A DNA stretch of 64,000 nt from Podospora pseudoanserina (taxonomy: Eukaryota; Ascomycota; Sordariomycetes; Sordariales; Podosporaceae): assembly GCF_035222485.1 (NCBI RefSeq), contig NC_085921.1, positions 4,712,001 through 4,776,000 on the forward strand, read 5' to 3'. Position numbers and translations under genes: made by a program. Position 1 is the first letter of the stretch. Every line of letters starts with the position of its first letter. The notes under the pieces are model-generated. The model was not told where the DNA came from. It searched no databases and was given only the letters and a program-made list of their open reading frames with translations. This document shows, piece by piece, positions 46,722-57,719 of the stretch.

Positions 46722-48165
46722 TTATACGTTACCGCCCTTCTCTTCGGTGTCGATATGCCAGACGACGTAGTTGGGAAGGCCGTAAACACCATAGCCAGCC
46801 GCCTTGGCCATCTTGGCGAACCCTTCTGTCTCGGCTTGGTTCTCAAATGCGTAACATGGGAAATTGATGCCCGATCTGTGAACGTCGGCCTTGACCAAGA
46901 TGTTCACACCACCAATACCGTCAAGTTCGATCTCCTCGTCCTTGTTGTTGCGCCAGTCACCCATTCTAGCCATGTAAGTACGGCCGGTATCGTATTGCTT
47001 GTAACCTAGAGCAGAAAGTTAGTGTTATTATTGTATCAAGACCGAAACAGGAGAAAACACACCCTCAGCCAGAACAATATCCTTAGACAGCTTCTTGGTA
47101 AGCGCGCGGCCCTTGTCGGATTCGACCCATGAGTTGTAGTCAACTAGCATTCAGTTAGCACCGTGTCCTCGCAACTATGGCATAAAACCACAACGTACAT
47201 CTTCCTTCAATATCCTTGCCATTCTCGTAGCGGTGAAACCAAATGTCTGCCACAAGTTAGCGCCTAATTATCCCGCTGAAGCTATTCCAGGGAAGCTTAC
47301 TGGGAACGAGAATGTCCCGATCGTGGGCAATAAAGTCCTCGAGAATCTTCTCGGGGCTGTCCACGATATCTACATCCCTCCAGTACACCCACGAATGCTC
47401 AGGCTTGAGCGCCGTGGTCAAGAGGTAGTTGCGGGCCTTGCCCATGGCCTTGCGCCGGGGTCCCTGGGCCTCGAAGGAATGACGCTCCTCGACACTCTGG
47501 CTCAGCTTGAATCCAAAGTCCTTCTCGACAATCATGGCGCTCCGGAACTTGTCGGGGCGCTTCTGGAGACGGTTGAGCTCGGCAGACAAGACAGCGAGGG
47601 TATCATCGGTAGAGTCACCAACGAGGAAGCCAAGATCGATCAAATTGTGGGGGTATGTAAGCTCGGCAAGAAGCTCGAAATACTTGGAGAGGTAGGGGGC
47701 GGCATCCTTGAGAGGAGTGAGAATGAGAACTCGTTCTTCGTTCTGGACAGCCTTGATGGTGGACTTGATGGGGTTCAGGTCGACGTGGTCGATGGTGGAC
47801 TCGTTGACAACCAGGGGCGCGTGGTGATTAAAGATTACTGGCGTGTGATGGTGGGCGTTCCATGCTGCTTGTTCGTTCTGTGACATCTCGGAAGGTGGTT
47901 TGTTCGGGCCCCAGCAGTAGAAGCTACACGCACACAGGGCATGATTAGCACTCTGGGCATAAATACTTTCAACAAAAATGGGGACGCCGTACCTCTTCAT
48001 CTGAGGAGCGGACGAGCTGATGCCGCGCCATAATAATATTATTGTGCCAGTGATAGCAAGAAGTAGAAGGAAGCGGGTTCTGGTCAACAGCACCCATATC
48101 GCCCGCGTTGGGGGAAGACTCGCTCTCGCAGCCTTCCAGCTGACGCCGCCTTTGGGAAGAAGCAT
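46722..48165 (-). CDS. MNN9: Mannan polymerase subunit MNN9 (GT62)
   Basis: Golgi alpha-1,6-mannosyltransferase subunit of the Mnn9/Anp1/Van1 family, which extends N-glycan mannan. Five exons: 47993-48165, 47301-47923, 47199-47246, 47063-47143 and 46722-47005; 402 residues, matching Mnn9 (395 in yeast) rather than the longer Anp1 and Van1. It is a type II membrane protein: a short basic cytosolic tail, then one membrane helix near residues 30-46 (RFLLLLAITGTIILLW). The catalytic region includes ERVLILTPLKDAAPYL, LGFLVGDSTDDTL and the DxD motif (Asp241, Asp243 in WRDVDIVD). The end GVYGLPNYVVWHI is typical. All splice phases close. It is divergent from the glycosylase gene. Confidence 0.93.
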
Positions 48166-49879
48166 GATGTTCGAGGTCGCCGGGTGGCCCTCAGCACCAC
48201 CCTACAAGGTCGATGGTGCAACCGTTGCGATGTGCAAAATTTCCGCTGTTGTCTCGCCGTCCAAAGTCGTGCAAGTTGGTGCTTCAAAAATCCAAATCGG
48301 TCTGGGTTGACAAGGACGGTATTCTGGGGCACAGTTACGCTCACAGATACGCGAGTATTTTCGTGTGGCGCGAGTTACGCCCGCGACAGTCGAGATGCCT
48401 GGAGTAGGACAAGAGGGTATTCAGAGGAGGGGTTCCAGATGGAAGAATCGTCTTGGTTTTCGTCAGGAATCGCTTCTTCTTCTTCTTCTTCTTCTTCTTC
48501 TTCTTCTTCTTCTTCTTCTTCGTCGTAGTCGTCGCTGAACGGGCTGGCTCGTGATGTATGGGAGGAATGTGAGAAGCTCGAAGTCGAGCGGACAGCGTTC
48601 AGCACCCCATGCACGCAAGTCTCGGCTGCGTTCTAGCGTCTGCGACTCTGTAGGGGTTGCCGGTGTTAGGGGGTAAGGGTCCACTTTCGGGAGGTTCTGG
48701 ACACTTGGCCGCCCAAACATCCCACTCAATTTCCACAGGCCTATGATTGCATTTTGAGAACATTTGACTTGTTCAAAATGAGGCCGTAATGTCTGTGCGG
48801 GCCTGCTATTTTTGTCTCTTTTTGATAGTTGTATATCGATGTTGCTGATCTCTCTGGTTGAATCTGTGAATAGCATCACGCCTCTGCCCAGTGTACACTG
48901 TACATCTCGCTCCGTCCGTCCTGCGGGTCAGCTTCCTTCGACCCTCCGGCACTTTTTGTGACCAAGCATGCCTTCCTTGATACGAGAGAGATTGCGTGTC
49001 CAAATAGAGAGTGAATGGCTCTGGTTATCAATGTTTCGGTTTACGAACACAGGCGGCAGCAAGATGCGACCACAGCATATCAATTTAACGATAGGTGCAG
49101 ATGTTCCCGTCCCCCATCACTAGCTAATGCCACAGGCACGCTTGTTCTGCCGGCACGAACCACCATCCCACACAAACTCCCAAACTCATCTTGAGAATTT
49201 CATCTGATGAGCTTCGCGAAAAATTAGATTTGTCAAATGTCGATTCTAGAAACCAATGCGGGTCTTGGTCGAGTTGACATTAGCCTATCGATGATTCAGG
49301 CACAAGTTTCTTGGCTCAACCTCTCCTCTTGAGAGCTTGGCGTTGTTTGACAAACACCGGGACGGGATCTTTTCCACCCGCTGGTTGGAATTGCGGCGTG
49401 CCCCCCAAGCTTACCTCAGCTTCGATGCCACCCACGTGAGAGGGCGACAATGCCGTGATGACTTGGGAAAGAGCGCGTCTCTCTACGTGTCTCTGAATTG
49501 TAGCTGAAGTCATGATCTTAACTTGGTCTTATAGCAACGTTCTCTCTCATTCTCACTAGACCAGTCTCATACCCGGCTAGCCAATCAACGATCATCACTT
49601 ACAACAAGCTTGCTCTCCAGACCTTGCCGACCTTGTTCCGTGGCTGACCTCGACAACCGTGAAAACCTGCGGCAATTGTCAGATTGGTTCCAGGTAATGC
49701 TCATTCGCTCCCATCGACTTCACTATTCGAAAGTTATCTCGGTCAATACTACTGCAGTTGGTTTGGTAAAACCTTCATGGTGTTCCTTCTTTCACAAGTT
49801 CTTGTCAGGATCTCAGCCTACGTCATTGATCCCACCTTTCTTGTCGACAACAACCGTCAATACAGCTTCAGGCAGCAGC
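48166..49879. other. Divergent intergenic region MNN9 / MAG1
   Basis: About 1.7 kb. It contains the (CTT)n tract at 48473-48524. From about 49610 to 49879 an open frame runs into the glycosylase gene (see that entry and the matching finding). No separate gene is supported. Confidence 0.4.
48473..48524. repeat. (CTT)n microsatellite
   Basis: About 17 uninterrupted CTT units on the plus strand (GAA on the minus), a polypurine-polypyrimidine tract. It lies about 310 bp upstream of the MNN9 start, and the frames across it are spurious poly-Glu or poly-Ser. Confidence 0.9.
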
Positions 49880-51087
49880 ATGGAAACAAGAAGGTCGGCT
49901 CGCCTCGGTGCCATCTACGAGTCTGCCAAAATCACCGAGCCAGTACCTGCTCCTGCTCCAACCAAATTCCGCAAGAGAAAAGCCGTCGAAGAGGACGACA
50001 ATGAGCAAGACACCACCCCATCAACCCCCCGTCGACCTCGTGCTGCCCCCAAGCCCGACCTCGACCAAGCACCACCAGCAACACCAACCCCCAATGCAGT
50101 CTCCCTCATAGCCGAACCGGTCAACACAATCTCCAAGCCCAAACCCGCTGCGGTAAACCGCCTCGCAGACCCCAACCGCACCAACGCCCTCCTCCTATCC
50201 CCTCAAACATCCCGGCTCATCTCCTCCACCACCGGCGCTTCAGTCCAACCCCCTACTTCTCCCTCCGCCATCCCGCTAGAAGGCATCAAAACCACCCCCT
50301 CCACCACAACCACCACCAACCTTCTAGAAGAAGCCTGCGCCCACCTCATCAAAGTCGATCCCAGAATGAAGCCCCTGATCGAGAAACACCACTGCCACAT
50401 CTTTTCCCCTGAGGGCCTATCCGAGAAAATCGACCCGTTTGAGTCTTTGGCGTCAGGTATCATCTCCCAGCAAGTCTCTGGGGCGGCGGCAAAGGCCATC
50501 AAGAACAGATTTATCTCTCTTTTCTACCCAGGCAATGACAACACCACCACCACCCATGAGAAAAAGAAGTTCCCCACCCCGGCGGACGTCATAGGAAAGA
50601 GTATCGAAACCCTTCGCACGGCGGGGCTGTCACAGAGGAAAGCGGAGTATCTCCTTGGGCTGGCTCAGAAGTTTGTCTCTGGGGAGCTGACGGCGCAGAT
50701 GCTGGCTGATGCGCCTTATGAGGAGGTTCTGGAGAAGTTGATTGCAGTGAGGGGGCTGGGGAGGTGGTCGGTGGAGATGTTTGCTTGCTTTGGGTTGAAG
50801 AGGATGGATGTGTTTAGTACTGGGGATTTGGGGGTGCAGAGGGGGATGGCCGCCTTTGTGGGGAGGGATGTGGGCAAGTTGAAGGCGAAGGGCGGGGGGA
50901 ATAAGTGGAAGTATATGAGCGAGAGGGAGATGGAGGAGATTGCGGAGGGGTTTAGGCCTTATCGGAGTTTGTTTATGTGGTAAGTTTACGTCGGCGTTGG
51001 ATGTGTGACTGAGTCTGAAGCTGATGATGGTTTTGATTTAGGTATATGTGGAGGGTTGAGGAGACGGATATCAGTACGATGGAGTGA
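49880..51087 (+). CDS. MAG1: DNA-3-methyladenine glycosylase, AlkA/MAG1 type
   Basis: Base-excision-repair glycosylase for alkylated purines, of the HhH-GPD superfamily. Exons are 49880-50979 and 51042-51087, 381 residues. The last exon is 46 nt and restores SLFMWYMWRVEETD. The N-terminal 130 residues are disordered and basic (SARLG, KFRKRKA), likely nuclear. The catalytic half shows FESLASGIISQQVSGAAAKA, LSQRKAEYLLGLA, the helix-hairpin-helix LIAVRGLGRWSVEMFACFGL and the catalytic Asp316 in FSTGDLGVQRGM. The start is uncertain. The frame is open upstream, with an in-frame ATG at 49697 that would add 61 residues; a potential donor CAG-GTAATG overlaps that ATG, so the upstream part may instead be a 5' UTR intron. 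Confidence 0.92.
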
Positions 51088-54000
51088 ATACCTCGTGCTG
51101 TTTGCTCATATCTCAATATTCGACATACCGCTCTCGATTTTTGGAGCATTGACCAGCCGGAACTTTTCCAAGTCAAATCCTATTAAGTCTCAACTGCCGG
51201 AGTCAACTTTTGGGTGTCTGGCTCGGCACATGAACCGAACCCAAGAATCTAGTTCATGCTGTTTCTTGCCGGTGTCACCATACCCCAAAGTTGGAATCCC
51301 GGTTATGCAGTTCAGTTCAAGAATCCCCATCAGGGCCGCGATCGAAATTTCCACCAAGTTTCTGTTTGTTTCAGATTTACTTGTTCGGTGGTAATATATA
51401 CCGTATTATATCCCATGTTTTGTGTGTTATATGTGGTATTTCCCGCTTGAACGATGCTTGTCATTGGGAGAAGTTTAATTACACCCAACAAGAGAGATAA
51501 ACTGCGGCGGAATGGATCCTATTCGCGAGAGGTGGTGATGGTAATCTGTTTGGTGATTTTAGTTTGGCATTTAGGCTTGGATACCGAAACAGCTACATAT
51601 ATCCGGCTCTTATAGCAGACTCTCATGATTTAACTATGGATGTTGGGGAGTGCAGCCTGGACTTTGAGGTAAACAATAGTGCTATATACCATCAATACGA
51701 CGCCAAGTAGGTGTGGGTGATACCGTTGCAAACTCTATGCAAAACATATATGTATGCAGTTTGATATGCCGTTGCGGATCAAGAGTACATCATACTGCCC
51801 ACTCAAGGCAACGATTTGACTTCAGCTGCCAGTATCCCATGATGCTATGGACATCGGTTGACCTGTCTCATAATCATCACTTCCCTCGCGTCAACCAGAT
51901 GCTGCCATACTGTCAAGTGTCGTGCAACAGCTAGGGGGGTGTAAGTCAAGACACCATCAACAGACAACAAAAAACGTCAAAGAATTAAACTCTCCCTGGC
52001 TTGATCTGGAGTACCAAGTCCTGTCCCAAAGCGCCGGCATTGGGACGAACCTTTGCCAAACCACAAAATCCAGTCTGCTACTCCTCCACATCCTAACCCC
52101 TTGGGTCAAGCCCACACGTATATCTTTCCCCGCATATTGATGTCATGTTCAATGGATTGTCGCAAAAATCCCAAACCTAATTCGTACATGTCCCAGACCT
52201 TAAAGCAACGTCACAGGAGATCTGACATTTCGCCCATTATCAAAACCGTTGCCAAGATACTGTGGCAGCATGCCAGTGCGGGGCTCAGTCGGTGCTACAG
52301 ACGGCGGCGGCAATATGGCCCGACCCTGGCCTCGACCTGTCACAAACAATTGTCGTCTCTTTTTGTAAAAATGAGGTCTCAAATAATGCGAGATAGGCAC
52401 CGGAAATGTTCCCCTGTGGCGCTGGACACTCGCACAAAATGTGCCATATGTACGCCGTAGCTCGGTTTACACGATCTTCAACGATACGGATTCCAACATC
52501 AAGATCAAAGACTCACGATTGTCGTCAGCCTTGTTGTTCAAACGCCCAGCTTGCGTAAGCTTGTTTATCCCGTTCTTTCTGTGACTTGTTTCATGTCGCA
52601 TCTGCAAACCCCCAATCGAGAAAAGGGAAACCCCAGTGTGTTGGACATCGAGAACCTCTGGATCGAATGATTGGTGGTTGTCGTGCACGGTCCATCAACA
52701 GCAAAAAGGGGGCGCTCTAGAAACAGATATCGAACGGCTGGGTGTGGCCATATCCGTTCACATTTCACCAGCGCGGATCAAGATAACAACGCAGCAGCCA
52801 GCCACGGCACAGTGTTCCCGTCCGCAGGCCAGGACAACGGGATGAAAATGTGCCGTCGCCGTGACGCCCATGGTGGTTTTCCACGCGGACGAATTGAACG
52901 ACTCGAGACCTTTTGGGTGATGGTATGTTGAAATGTAAAAAAGGCAGGATTTGACCATTCTTGTGTGTTGTGTTCCATGCTGATCACGCTCCCTGATTTT
53001 GAATTGCAGGGTGGAGTTGTGTCTCTCTCGCTTGAGTGCGACATTGGCCAATTGAAATTCGCAATTTTCGTATCCTGAAATGGCCGTTTTCCTTCCTTTC
53101 CAGAAGCCTGGTCAAAACACCAGACTTTTCCTGTCATCGGTCGCCTCCCTGCCTATTACTATCCGTCCAGGTGGCCACAAATACCGGTATCCGGAGGTTC
53201 GGGCGCCGGCTGGTAGAAGATTTGTAGCCGATGCGGGCGGGATCCCTCAGACAAAAGAACCACGTGCCGGAACAGAGACCAGACCAAATGGTTGTTTTCG
53301 GTCGTTCTTGTGGTTCTTTGTGCTCGTGCCCGTGCCCGACGTCATACCGCCGCGGGCTGGACAGGTACCGATCAGTGTAAGCTTCGTTGACGTCGCTGCT
53401 CAGAACCTGAAGAAGCTCCTCCTCCTCCGCATTCTCTGGCGGCCGAGCTAGTGCTGCAATCACGGCTACACAATGCAACGCAGAGACTTTGTGTTGTCGA
53501 GTGTCCGTCTTTTCCTTTGATCTGTGGTCTTGTTTGCTTGCTGCCCGTTGCCCGGTGGCCGTGTTCATAGGGAAAAGGGTTATGAAATCGGACGGGCCGA
53601 AGTTGACCGCTTCGTGATCAGAAGACCCAGGAGACAGCATTGATGGCAGGGAGAATTTGGCCAAATCTTGAGATCCCGGCGAGTCCCATTTTCCCAATTC
53701 CTGCGAGATTGGTTCCCCGGCCCCTGTCGAGCCAAGCCCTCCATCGACGTCGCCAGACGCTCAAGAAAAAAAGCAGGCAGCTCGGCCGAGCTTGGAAGTT
53801 GGACGAGCTTCCAGGGCGCCCGACTGGTGATTCCTTGGAATCCTGGCCCACCTCAACCCCCGGACGTGACACGGTTATGTCCACGCCTGAGGCCTCAACT
53901 CAACCTTCTTGGTCACCAACAACAACATAGACAGAATCAGACAAACAATGACAGCTTGAGATTATCATGAGGAGCCCAAAATATGCCAAGTCTCGCCCAT

Positions 54001-54900
54001 TGCCGTGGTGAAGCAGATCCAGATCCAAGTGGAGACCTGTGCTGTCGCGGTGAACCACTCAGGGCCTGTCGATGCTGGCGGTGCATGCGCACACCCCACC
54101 TTTCAGCTTCTTGTGGTGGTGTTGTTGCAGGGGCGTGCCCGTAACATGGCTAGCGTACCTGCAATAATTTAGCTCCATTTGCCCCTTCCTCGCATGTTTC
54201 TGGTGCCGACGTGCCTGTCTTTTCTGCCCCTTGGATTCTACTTTTCTCAAGCCACGCCTCTCTCTTTCCTTCCCTCATCACACCTTTCTTCCTCCCGTCA
54301 TTTTGAAGGTCCTTCTTCACTTCATACATTCGTTACTGTCAATATTTCTCCCATCGTCGTTGATTAGAAAGAGTCCTCTCGCTCACTCTTTCTCTCCCTC
54401 ATCACGACTTTCTCACCAACCAAAACTGAATCCCACGTCGCGTCCATCCTCCCGCGCCACTAATCAACTAAGACATTCCGGTATCCCGCGACGCCATTGA
54501 AGAAAGAGGTGCGTTCCAATAGAAGGGGTGTTCTTGACTCGTCTCCCTCACATCCCACTGTGTACCTGCTGCTTTCACAAGAAAATCCTGAACCCGACGA
54601 GACACCCGAGAGGAGGAGCTGCTTCACAGTCGATCAGCGGAAGGAAAGACATCTGCTTTGCGCGCCAGGCCCGCTTTGCGTGGACCATCTTGATCCAATT
54701 GCCCGCCTCTCAGTTTTCCTTCCCACAACTCGAGCTGTGAATCATCAAACTTTTTTGGACTGGTTTCCCCCGAGAACAACACAAGCATTGTAGCACTACT
54801 TCTGATATCACTGCACACCCAACGCACTTTTTATTCATCTTCAGACATTCAACCCACAAGCCATTGCTGACATCGATCCCATTTACTCAGACTCAGCAAA
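51088..54900. other. Large gene-poor region upstream of ECM33
   Basis: The longest gap in the window, 3.8 kb. Open frames such as 53134-53697 (-) and 52053-52460 (+) show no recognisable family. The right part, from about 54180, is C/T-rich and likely holds the long promoter and leader of the cell-wall gene. I see no tRNA, 5S rRNA or transposon signature. Confidence 0.4.
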
Positions 54901-56244
54901 ATGCTCGTCAAGAACCTCCTCCCTGCCTTCGTGGCAATTGGTTCTGCCGCTGGTGAGTCCATGATGCGAACATCTCGTGAAGCCATGACGAGGTGACTGA
55001 CATGCTATGACACCAGCCCAAAGCGGCACCTGCTCCATCTCTGGAGGCACAACAACCATCAACAACCCGGCCGAGGCTACTGGGCTCGCGAACTGCAGAA
55101 CGGTCCGTGGTAGCGTAGTTATTGGACGCAGCGCCGGCCCCAGCATTGATCTCTCTGGCCCTAGTGAGATCACTGGCGACCTTAAGGTGGCCGACAATGG
55201 CATCATCGAGACCCTCCAGAGCAGCGACCTCGCCACCATTGGCGGCAAGTTCCAGCTGAAGAATGTCACCAAGCTCACCTCCGTGAGCATGTCTAAGCTC
55301 ACTGCTGCCAAGGAGATCGAGTGGGACACCGTCACCAACATCGAGTCTGTGACCCTCGGCCCCGTCAACAAGGTCGACGACATCAGAATCAGCATCACCT
55401 CCCTCAGGAATCTCGATGCTCTCGACCTCGGCAACGTTGCCAACCTCAAGCTTGACAACAACGCCCGTCTGTCCAAGTTCTCCAGCAACCTTCGCACCTT
55501 GAGCAAGAACCTTGTTCTTGCTTCCAACGGTATTGGCGGCATCGGTCTCGAGGTTGAGCTCCCTAACCTCGTCTGGGCTGTCGAGCTCGACATCAACAAC
55601 GTCACCACCTTCTCCGTTCCCTCCCTCAAGACTGTCAACGGCAGCGCTCGCTTCGGCTCCAACTTCTTCCAGTCCTTCTCCGCCCCCAACCTTACTGCCA
55701 CCAGCTCCGGTGATATCTCCTTCATTGGTAACGCCAAGCTCACCAACGCCACCTTCCCCAAGCTTGAGGCCATTGCTGGTGGTCTGACCATTGCCAACAA
55801 CACCAACCTCGATGAGCTCACTGGCTTCCCCAAGCTCAAGTCTATTGGTGGTGCCGTCTTGCTCCGTGGCAACTTCGAGTCGTAGGTTTTGAAATGTTGA
55901 AAGTTTGCTGAACAGCCACTAACATGATGGAATTTAGTGTTGAGATGCCCGCTCTCGACACCGTCCGTGGTACTTTCGACGCCTCTTCTTCCGCCGACAT
56001 TTCCGAGTCTTGCAAGGCTTTCGACAAGCTCGCTCCTCAAAACCAGGGCGGCAACGGTGTCATCGCCGGTGGCTACGACTGCACTAGCAACAACACCCAG
56101 GCCAACGAGGATACCGACGGCAGCACTTCTGGCAACGACGGCAGTGGCGGCAGTGATGACAAGGACAACGGTGCGGTCGGCATGGCCCTCAACACCGGCC
56201 TCTTCGCCATCATCGCCCTTGCCGGTTTCGCCGTGGCTCTCTAA
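54901..56244 (+). CDS. ECM33: GPI-anchored cell wall protein, ECM33/SPS2 family
   Basis: Secreted GPI protein required for cell wall integrity. Exons are 54901-54952, 55017-55881 and 55938-56244, 407 residues. The signal peptide is MLVKNLLPAFVAIGSAA, cleaved near AQS. Receptor-L-like leucine-rich repeats run from about residue 20 to 340, with N-glycosylation sites such as NVT, NNVT, NGS and NLT. A Ser/Asn/Asp/Gly-rich spacer follows (NEDTDGSTSGNDGSGGSDD), then a hydrophobic tail ending GLFAIIALAGFAVAL that directs GPI attachment. Intron 1 splits the signal peptide region, as in other ECM33 genes. C-rich third codon positions indicate high expression and produce a 467-codon antisense frame that is not real. 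Confidence 0.94.
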
Positions 56245-57191
56245 GATAGGAAGAGCAATGTTTGATTTACGAACAAGGAACGACAAATCTGGAGTTTATG
56301 TTGCCGATTAATCGTGGCTGAGCGCATTTGCATCACACACCCATATCACGCGCAGGGATTGCTAGACTTAATACTCTTACCAACATGCTCTTTCCTTTTG
56401 ACGAACGTTCCTCGTTTCCTCTCCCTCGCCCGTGAAGTTTTTTGGCCCCCTTTCGCGCAATCAACGAAGTCATGAGAGCAGTCCCCTGGTAGAACTCGAC
56501 GCAGAGTTTTATCGGGGGCTAGGAAACGAGAACGCGGCCAAGTGGAAGGAGGATGGTTGAGTAGAGAGGTGTTGGACAGGAGATTCGGTTGTAGTGTGGG
56601 CCGTGGAGAATAAGGAAACATAATAACTGGGTGATGGGTGCGGAAGAGGATAAACATCGCTCTATGATTTTTGACTGGTTCTAGCGGCGTTTTGTTTATT
56701 TGTATGAAATCTCTTACACGTTGTAATATCGATGGGGGCCGCGAGCCGTGTTGCTGTTGTCGTATTGTAGGGTTAAAAGCGAATATGATGATTGTCTGTT
56801 GAGTTTTGGACTTGGTCTGTTGCGTACTTGGGGTTCAACTGTGACATGGTATTTTTCGGGAAAGGATGTCTTATGTTCATGTGCTTTTCCGCCACTATCA
56901 CGGTCTTTTTCTGTTTTGGGGAACGATAGGAATAAGCAGTCTAACAGCACAGCCCTCTCCCTGTATACATATTTGCTCGTTGGTTTCGGTACTACTGCGT
57001 TGTATATCTGGAGACACTTGGGTGTCTCCAGATAATTGCTGTTTTGGAAGTTGACCAAAGTAGAAATATTGTGTCTCTTGCAGGGTCTTTGGTTTTCCAT
57101 CCACGACCACCTCTACCTAGATTTATTTATACCTAGAGATGTTCCAAAAAAAAAAAAGACCTACCATTCCTTTCTCTATGCAGCCAAGTAT
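56245..57191. other. Convergent 3' region ECM33 / SPF45-like
   Basis: About 950 bp between two 3' ends. It contains the 13-bp perfect inverted repeat at 57005-57034, annotated separately, and an A11 run near 57146-57158. No gene supported. Confidence 0.45.
57005..57034. repeat. Perfect 13-bp stem-loop
   Basis: Arms 57005-57017 (TATCTGGAGACAC) and 57022-57034 (GTGTCTCCAGATA) are exact reverse complements around a TTGG loop. The stem can form in RNA from either strand. The element lies about 160 nt past the SPF45-like stop codon and 760 nt past the ECM33 stop codon. Confidence 0.95.
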
Positions 57192-57579
57192 CTACTCCTC
57201 ATAAACCCCTTCCTCAAACTTTTCCGCATCGTAGAACCCAGCCCGAATGGTGTTTCCATTGAAGATTCTTCCTTCGAGGGCGTTGACTGCCTGTGATATC
57301 ATTCCTTGTCAGCAACACGATCGAACGTTTAGTGTGTTACTGCAGTTGAAACTTACCCTCAAAGCCGAAACCTCCTCCACAAACTGGATATACACCCTCT
57401 TGTTCTCCCCCAGCCTTTCACTCTGATCAATAAACAGCCTCTCCACCCTCCCATACTTTTCCCCGCACTCCTCCCCTATCTCCTGCCCCAGCCCAGCCTC
57501 AACTTCAGCGGCCAGGTTGGGAATGTTGAGGAGCATATCCCTTAGCACCACTACCCTGCTGATCTTTTGTCCGGCGTCG

Positions 57580-57674
<95 letters not shown>

Positions 57675-57676
57675 AT

Positions 57677-57719
<43 letters not shown>

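Noticed and set aside
53134-53697. 187-codon minus-strand frame in the large gap
   Set aside because: No recognisable domain, biased composition or splice context; left as unassigned.
54883-56286. 467-codon minus-strand frame covering ECM33
   Set aside because: ECM33 has signal peptide, repeats, GPI tail and clean splice sites; the antisense frame is a codon-bias artefact.
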